A DNA stretch of 11,108 nt from Bacteroidales bacterium. GTDB lineage: Bacteria; Bacteroidota; Bacteroidia; Bacteroidales; UBA7960. The position numbers and the translations under genes were made by a program. Of this stretch, positions 6,708 through 11,108 are shown piece after piece. Location: NCBI GenBank assembly GCA_007131125.1, contig SLRE01000154.1:1-11108 (forward strand), read 5' to 3'. The first letter of the stretch is position 1, and every line of letters starts with the position of its first letter. Under the pieces are notes generated by a model, which was given only the letters and a program-made list of their open reading frames with translations, did no database searches and was not told the DNA's origin.

Positions 6708-7403
6708 ATGTTAAAAAAAAGAGGTTATATCAAGCTTTCCGGCCTGGCTTTCATCTTACTGTGTCTTTTTTCGGTTACCTCCGCACTGGCCGGTGATGAT
6801 TTCCGCGGACGCATTACTTACGAGATCACTTATGAAGGCAGCCAGATCGACCTTGCAGAAATGGAACAGCTTCCGGCAAAAGCCGAGCTTACTGTTAACG
6901 GCCCCAATGTCAGGTGGGAAATGAAAGCGGGAGAGCTGAACCAGATCAAAATCACCAATGCCGAACAGCAATCTGTTTCCACCAAGCTTGAAATCGGAGA
7001 TGAGCATTACGTTATTCACCAGAACAGGTATGACATTCAGGATGAACTGAGTGAAATGATACAGCCTGAATTCGAGTTTACTGATGAATACAAAGAAATT
7101 CTTGGATACGAGTGCCGCAAGGTAATTGCCACAGCCCGCGACCAATACGGCGAAAGGGTAACCTTTGAAATTTACTATACCGAAGAAATAGACGGCTTTC
7201 CATTTCATTTTGACCTTCCCTACAATGAAATACCCGGGCTTATGCTCCGTTACGAAATTCAGTCGGGGCCGCTCAGGATGCAATACAAGGCCACTTCCAT
7301 CAGGTCAAGGCTTTTTGTAGGAAGGAGGAATTTCAGGATTCCGGACAAATACCAGCCCACTACTTTTGAAGAACTGCAGGCGAAGCTCAGGGGAGTTTTT
7401 TAA
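6708..7403 (+). CDS. GLPGLI/DUF4412-like secreted protein
   Basis: The 231-residue protein has a clear signal peptide: a positively charged start (MLKKRGYIK), a hydrophobic core at about 11-24 and a likely cleavage after ALA at residue 28. The mature part alternates short beta-strand-like segments. ILGYECRKV (131-139) and EIPGLMLRYE (174-183) resemble the paired hallmarks of Bacteroidota GLPGLI/DUF4412-type proteins, where a Gly-Tyr-x-Cys-x-Lys segment precedes the PGL motif. Here the GLPGLI core reads EIPGLM, a divergent version. Function in this family is unknown; a periplasmic or cell-surface location is inferred from the signal peptide. I chose the ATG at 6708 because the signal peptide begins there; the in-frame TTG at 6651 would add 19 residues unlike a signal sequence. 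The gene has its own promoter-like pair and appears monocistronic. Confidence 0.7.
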   Translation: MLKKRGYIKLSGLAFILLCLFSVTSALAGDDFRGRITYEITYEGSQIDLAEMEQLPAKAELTVNGPNVRWEMKAGELNQIKITNAEQQSVSTKLEIGDEHYVIHQNRYDIQDELSEMIQPEFEFTDEYKEILGYECRKVIATARDQYGERVTFEIYYTEEIDGFPFHFDLPYNEIPGLMLRYEIQSGPLRMQYKATSIRSRLFVGRRNFRIPDKYQPTTFEELQAKLRGVF

Positions 7404-7460
7404 CTTTCTCAATCCTGTGAATGTTCTCCCATTAATCCTTGCTTTATCCGCGCAAAGCTT

Positions 7461-7493
7461 TCTGCCAATTCACAATACTTTTTGTTAATTTTG
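7461..7493 (+). promoter_or_regulatory. Promoter-like element for ftsK
   Basis: TAATTTTG at 7486-7493 matches the Bacteroidota -7 consensus TAnnTTTG. A degenerate -33 candidate, TCTG at 7461-7464, sits 21 bases upstream. Transcription would start near 7500, leaving about 20 bases before the ftsK ATG. Confidence 0.5.
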
Positions 7494-7521
7494 CGTTGGA
7501 ATAAAACCACAATCCTTCAGC

Positions 7522-10077
7522 ATGCCCACAAAATTCAACAAGTATAAAAAAAACACCTATAAGAGTCCCAAGGCAAAAAAGAGCGATCTGGAAGGCAACG
7601 AACTTTCATGGGGTTCTTTCAGGGATTTTTTCCGCAACCGCCGATTGAAAAAAACTTTTGGCTTTTTCCTGATCATCGTTTCCATATACATGCTTATGGC
7701 TTTTTCGTCATACATGGTAAGCTGGAAAGCCGATGATGCTGTGCTTGACAGCAGGGAGTTTAACTGGGAGCTGCTTACCAACAAAGAAATTGTGGTTGAA
7801 AACATGATGGGCCGCCTGGGGGCCATTACTGCCCACCTGTTTATTAACAAGTGGTTTGGGATCTCTTCCTTTCTTTTCATTTTTGTTTTTTCCCTCCTGG
7901 GTGTTAAATTTTTGTTGAATTACAAACTTCTGCCCATCAGAAAATCCCTGGGGTACTCTGCCTTTTTCCTTATCTGGATTTCGGTGTTTTTTGGTTACCT
8001 GATTGGTTCCGGAGAATGGCTGATACTGGGCGGAGTGTTTGGATTTCAGATGAGCCTGTGGCTCAACGGCCTGATCGGTAAGTTGGGCACTGCCCTGTTG
8101 TTGTTCTTTTCCCTGGGAAGCTTTACCATCCTTGTTTTTGATCCCAACTTTAGCCATGTGGCAGCATTGACTTCCCGCCTGTTTTCCGGGAAACTTTTTG
8201 GACAAACCCGTGAGGATGAATTTTCCCAGGATGAAGAAGAATCTGCCGACAGCCAGGAATTTGCTGGGGAGCAGGAAAATTCCATGCAGGATCCCGGGGA
8301 TATGGAAGAGGATGATCCCCGTTCCGAGTCGGAAATTATTGCCGCCCTGAAAGAAGAAAATAAAAAAGATTTCGGGAATGACGGAGCTGTTGAGCAAGAA
8401 CTGGAAGTAGAACAAGGTCAGCAGGAAAACAAAGCGGAGGATGCCGACAAAGACCCTGAGTGGGAAATAGAAGTTGGAAAAGAAAGCAACCAGGTAAGCG
8501 GAAGCAACTACCAGAGTGTTGAAGATCCTTTTGGAAAGCCGGATAATGACGTTCCTGACCTCTCTCATCTTGGAGAATACGATCCTACCCTGGACCTTCC
8601 CCACTACAAAATTCCCGGAACAGAACTGCTTGACGAAAGGGGAAGCAACACCATACAGGTGAACAAGGAAGAGCTGGAGGCCAACAAGAACCGCATCATC
8701 GAGACCCTGAACAACTACAGCATACAGATTGACCGGATCAAGGCCACGGTAGGGCCAACCGTTACCCTTTACGAGATCATTCCGGCTCCGGGGGTGCGCA
8801 TTTCCAAAATTAAAAACCTGGAAAACGATATTGCCCTGAGTCTTTCGGCTTTAGGAATACGCATTATCGCACCCATTCCCGGCAGGGGTACCATCGGCAT
8901 TGAGGTGCCCAACAGCAATCCGGAAATCGTTTCCATGCGTTCCATTCTGGAAAGCGACAAATTCCAAAACTCCTCGTTTGAGTTGCCCATAGGCCTTGGA
9001 AAAACCATTGCCAACGAAACTTTTATTACTGACCTCACCAAAATGCCCCACCTGCTCATGGCCGGTGCCACCGGGCAGGGTAAGTCGGTAGGTTTGAACG
9101 CGGTGCTGGCATCCATCCTTTACAAGAAGCACCCTGCTTATGTGAAGTTTGTTCTGGTTGACCCCAAAAAGGTTGAGCTTACCCTTTTCTCGAAAATTGA
9201 AAGACACTTTCTGGCCAAACTACCTGATGCTGAGGAAGCCATTGTTACGGAGACCAGGCAGGTTGTGCGTACCCTGAATTCCCTTTGTATAGAGATGGAC
9301 AATCGCTACGACCTGCTCAAAGACGCCCAGGTCAGAAACATCAAGGAATATAATGCCAAATTTAAGGCGCGGCGGCTAAACCCCGAACACGGACATCGTT
9401 TCCTGCCGTATATCATATTGTTTATTGACGAGTTTGCAGACCTTATCATGACCGCAGGCAAGGAAATTGAAATGCCCATAGCCCGGCTTGCGCAGCTTTC
9501 CAGGGCCGTGGGGCTGCACCTGATCATTGCCACACAGCGGCCTTCAGTAAATATTATTACCGGAACCATCAAGGCCAACTTTCCGGCCCGTATTGCTTTC
9601 CGGGTGACCTCGCGCATCGACTCCCGCACCATCCTGGATACCGGGGGTGCCGACCAGCTGATCGGCAGGGGCGACATGCTGCTTTCCACAGGCAGTGACC
9701 TGATCAGGCTGCAGTGTGCCTTTATCGACACCCCGGAAATCGACCGCATTACCGATTTTATCGGTTCGCAGCGCGCCTACCCTGACGCCCTTCATTTGCC
9801 CGAGTATTTTGATGAAGAATCTTCAGGTGCAGAATCCCTGGACCCCTCAGAAAGGGACGAACTTTTTGAGGATGCCGCCCGCATTGTGGTTTCCACCCAA
9901 CAGGGATCTACCTCACTGCTGCAAAGAAAACTCAAACTTGGCTATAACCGTGCCGGCCGTATCATCGATCAGCTGGAGGCTGCAGGAATTGTCGGGGCTT
10001 TTGAAGGCAGCAAGGCAAGAGACGTTAAAATAAAGGACGAAGTAGCTTTGGAACAAATTTTGCGTCAGGAATCTTAA
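7522..10077 (+). CDS. ftsK: FtsK/SpoIIIE DNA translocase
   Basis: FtsK is the septum-anchored hexameric motor that pumps chromosome ends across the closing division site and activates XerCD dimer resolution. The 851-residue chain has a basic N-terminus (1-43) and about four membrane helices (around 45-66, 112-132, 143-162 and 186-206). A strongly acidic, low-complexity linker (about 229-345) leads to the alpha/beta motor. Walker A is GATGQGKSVG at 515-524, Walker B ILFIDEFADL at 632-641, and the ATQRPSV segment is at 670-676. The C-terminal gamma winged helix (about 775-851) contains LKLGYNRAGRIIDQLEAAGIVG-like residues around 803-824, the DNA-orientation reader. The linker is shorter than that of Escherichia coli FtsK (1329 residues) but usual for this phylum. 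The ATG lies about 20 bases downstream of a predicted transcription start. lolA follows after 67 bases. Confidence 0.97.
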   Translation: MPTKFNKYKKNTYKSPKAKKSDLEGNELSWGSFRDFFRNRRLKKTFGFFLIIVSIYMLMAFSSYMVSWKADDAVLDSREFNWELLTNKEIVVENMMGRLGAITAHLFINKWFGISSFLFIFVFSLLGVKFLLNYKLLPIRKSLGYSAFFLIWISVFFGYLIGSGEWLILGGVFGFQMSLWLNGLIGKLGTALLLFFSLGSFTILVFDPNFSHVAALTSRLFSGKLFGQTREDEFSQDEEESADSQEFAGEQENSMQDPGDMEEDDPRSESEIIAALKEENKKDFGNDGAVEQELEVEQGQQENKAEDADKDPEWEIEVGKESNQVSGSNYQSVEDPFGKPDNDVPDLSHLGEYDPTLDLPHYKIPGTELLDERGSNTIQVNKEELEANKNRIIETLNNYSIQIDRIKATVGPTVTLYEIIPAPGVRISKIKNLENDIALSLSALGIRIIAPIPGRGTIGIEVPNSNPEIVSMRSILESDKFQNSSFELPIGLGKTIANETFITDLTKMPHLLMAGATGQGKSVGLNAVLASILYKKHPAYVKFVLVDPKKVELTLFSKIERHFLAKLPDAEEAIVTETRQVVRTLNSLCIEMDNRYDLLKDAQVRNIKEYNAKFKARRLNPEHGHRFLPYIILFIDEFADLIMTAGKEIEMPIARLAQLSRAVGLHLIIATQRPSVNIITGTIKANFPARIAFRVTSRIDSRTILDTGGADQLIGRGDMLLSTGSDLIRLQCAFIDTPEIDRITDFIGSQRAYPDALHLPEYFDEESSGAESLDPSERDELFEDAARIVVSTQQGSTSLLQRKLKLGYNRAGRIIDQLEAAGIVGAFEGSKARDVKIKDEVALEQILRQES

Positions 10078-10090
10078 AAATATCCAACAC

Positions 10091-10119
10091 ATGAAACAAT
10101 CCGCATTGGCTTGTTTCAT
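10091..10119 (+). repeat. Hairpin between ftsK and lolA
   Basis: ATGAAACAA (10091-10099) is the exact reverse complement of TTGTTTCAT (10111-10119), with an 11-base loop. Inside it, CC (10101-10102) can pair with GG (10108-10109) across one mismatch. It starts 13 bases after the ftsK stop. No T-tract follows, so it looks more like an RNA processing or stability element or a partial attenuator than an intrinsic terminator. Confidence 0.5.
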
Positions 10120-10144
10120 TATTAAATACTAAATATTCCTCATA

Positions 10145-10807
10145 ATGAAAACTTTTTGGCTATCCATATCGATTTCCCTGTTTTTTTACGGAATACTTCC
10201 CGCCCAGGAAGCCCCGCCCCAGCGCAGGTTTGAAGAAAAGGCCGAGCAGATGATGAAGGAAGCCAGCCAGCGGCTGAAGGCCTATCGCTCCGTGAAGATA
10301 GAATTTACCTACACCATGAAAAACAAAAGCCAGGAAATTGAAGAAAGCATGGAGGGAATCCTTTTTGCCATGGGTGACAAGTATTATATGGAAGTCGGCG
10401 ACAACCGGTTCATTTCCGATGGTGAAACCGTATGGTCATATCTTGAAGAACTGGAAGAAGTGCACATTAGCCTTGCCGAATATACCGAAGGGGGAATGAC
10501 CCCAACCTCCATTTTGGAAAACTTTGAAGAGGAATTCCGCTCAAAATTTATCCGTCAGGAAAACCATCAGGGCAGAGAGGTGAATATCATCGATCTGGTG
10601 CCTAATGAGCCCCATGCCTTTTTTAAATACCGTGTAGCCCTGGATAGCAAAAACCAGATGCTGGTTTACACCATGGCTTACGATCGGCACGGCGGGACTT
10701 ACACTTATACAATAGATCGTTTCCAGCCCAACATAGATATTCCCGCCGACAAATTCTCCTTTGCGGTGGAAAACTATCCTGATGTGGAAATTATTGATCT
10801 CCGCTAG
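10145..10807 (+). CDS. lolA: LolA-like outer-membrane lipoprotein carrier
   Basis: The 220-residue product looks like a LolA-family periplasmic chaperone, which ferries lipoproteins released by LolCDE towards the outer membrane. A signal peptide is evident: MKTFW start, hydrophobic core at about 5-17, likely cleavage after LPA at residue 20. The mature protein begins with an amphipathic helix (about 28-46) and then beta-strands: VKIEFTYTM at 50-58, EGILFAMGDKYYMEV at 70-84 and FISDGETVWSYL at 89-100. FISDGETVW is the most LolA-like motif. The C-terminal VALDSKNQMLVYTM and PADKFSF fit the family fold. Placement directly after ftsK reproduces the ftsK-lolA order known from Escherichia coli, which strengthens the call. 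The ATG is the only reasonable start. Its last 17 bases overlap a convergent minus-strand gene. No LolB candidate is in view, as is usual for this phylum. Confidence 0.86.
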   Translation: MKTFWLSISISLFFYGILPAQEAPPQRRFEEKAEQMMKEASQRLKAYRSVKIEFTYTMKNKSQEIEESMEGILFAMGDKYYMEVGDNRFISDGETVWSYLEELEEVHISLAEYTEGGMTPTSILENFEEEFRSKFIRQENHQGREVNIIDLVPNEPHAFFKYRVALDSKNQMLVYTMAYDRHGGTYTYTIDRFQPNIDIPADKFSFAVENYPDVEIIDLR

Positions 10808-11108
10808 GGCTTTCTTCGGTTTTACGGATTTCTTTGGCAGTCATTACAGGGGTTCGCACGTCTTTTTTGCGGAAATCCTGGTAACGGAAAATATTGGTGT
10901 GCCTGTTTTCCCATCCGTTTTCACTACCCATTGTTCGCTGAAAGTCAAAAGGCTGGTCGTATCTGGGTGCATCAAGGGCATTGACACACCGGCTAAAGTC
11001 AATACCAAAATTCTGCAGGGCGCTGAAGAAGAAGTAAGCGGTTTGCACCCCCTTGAAAGCATATTCCCCGGGCTCTATTCCGTAAAGATTTCGGTACCTT
11101 AAAACAAA
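10791..11108 (-). CDS. C-terminal end of a LysM/PBP1-like protein (partial)
   Basis: Reading the minus strand from the window edge, one frame is open for 105 codons to a TAA at 10793-10791, so this is the 3' end of a gene that starts outside. The residues are protein-like: YGIEPGEYAFKGVQTAYFFF, then SALQNFGIDFSRCVNALDAP, FDFQRT, GWENRHTNIFRY. This resembles the C-terminus of Bacteroidota proteins that join LysM repeats to a type-1 periplasmic-binding (PBP1/ABC substrate-binding-like) domain, where a Gly-x-Tyr-x-hydrophobic helix, a Cys-containing loop and a final Glu-Asn-x-x-x-Asn-Ile strand recur. No LysM repeat is in the visible part, so the family call is provisional. The gene runs towards lolA and overlaps its last 17 bases. 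An internal GTG at 11048 is not its start, since the frame continues through it. Confidence 0.62.
   Translation of the reverse strand, partial: FVLRYRNLYGIEPGEYAFKGVQTAYFFFSALQNFGIDFSRCVNALDAPRYDQPFDFQRTMGSENGWENRHTNIFRYQDFRKKDVRTPVMTAKEIRKTEESPSGDQ

Noticed and set aside
8211..8560. Glu/Asp/Gln-rich stretch as a possible separate gene or repeat array
   Set aside because: It is the in-frame acidic linker between FtsK's membrane and motor domains, and no regular repeat unit is visible.
10091..10132. A 13-codon reading frame from ATG to TAA covering the ftsK-lolA hairpin
   Set aside because: It is short, has no start signal, and is a by-product of the hairpin arms ATGAAACAA/TTGTTTCAT. I could not support it as a leader peptide.
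10844..11062. Minus-strand open frame of 72 codons at the window end
   Set aside because: It is out of frame with the protein-like C-terminus read at 10791-11108 and has a Ser/Thr/Pro-rich, non-homologous composition.

Overview
The window is a stretch of Bacteroidota chromosome, most likely a Bacteroidales/Marinilabiliales-like or Cytophaga/Flavobacterium-like lineage. The basis is family content: a parA-parB-DUF5683-dapB-lepB cluster, a signal peptidase with an N-terminal membrane extension of the DUF5684 type, a short fold-III arginine decarboxylase of the kind found in Cytophaga/Flavobacterium, a GLPGLI-like secreted protein and a LysM/PBP1-like protein end. There are almost no purine-rich Shine-Dalgarno sequences ahead of starts, and several gaps carry a TAnnTTTG-like -7 element. 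Both are typical of the phylum. Base composition looks even across the window, with no mobile element, CRISPR array, tRNA or rRNA visible.

Layout. Positions 86-4861 hold five co-directional genes, tightly packed after parB: parA and parB (chromosome partition), a secreted DUF5683 protein, dapB (lysine/meso-diaminopimelate pathway) and lepB (signal peptidase I), closed by a convincing intrinsic terminator at 4898-4924. A promoter-like element and an unusual 13-bp inverted repeat then form the leader of a fold-III arginine decarboxylase (5077-6474). Next comes a single secreted GLPGLI/DUF4412-like protein (6708-7403) behind its own promoter-like pair. A further promoter-like element precedes ftsK (7522-10077), which is followed by a 29-base hairpin and the lipoprotein carrier gene lolA (10145-10807). 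The window ends inside a minus-strand gene whose last 105 codons are visible (10791 to the edge). It resembles the C-terminus of LysM/periplasmic-binding-like proteins and overlaps the 3' end of lolA tail to tail by 17 bases.

How the genes fit together. The two ends of the window serve chromosome segregation (ParA/ParB for origins, FtsK for terminus resolution at the septum). Each is linked to an envelope gene: parAB with peptidoglycan precursor synthesis and protein secretion (dapB, lepB), and ftsK with outer-membrane lipoprotein transport (lolA). The decarboxylase feeds agmatine into polyamine synthesis.

The content is essentially housekeeping, and I see no convincing undescribed system. 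The points most worth checking are the structured leader of the arginine decarboxylase, the uncharacterised DUF5683 gene wedged between parB and dapB, the membrane extension of LepB, the ftsK-lolA hairpin, the convergent overlap at 10791-10807, and the fact that all three genes stopping with TGA have TAA as the very next codon.
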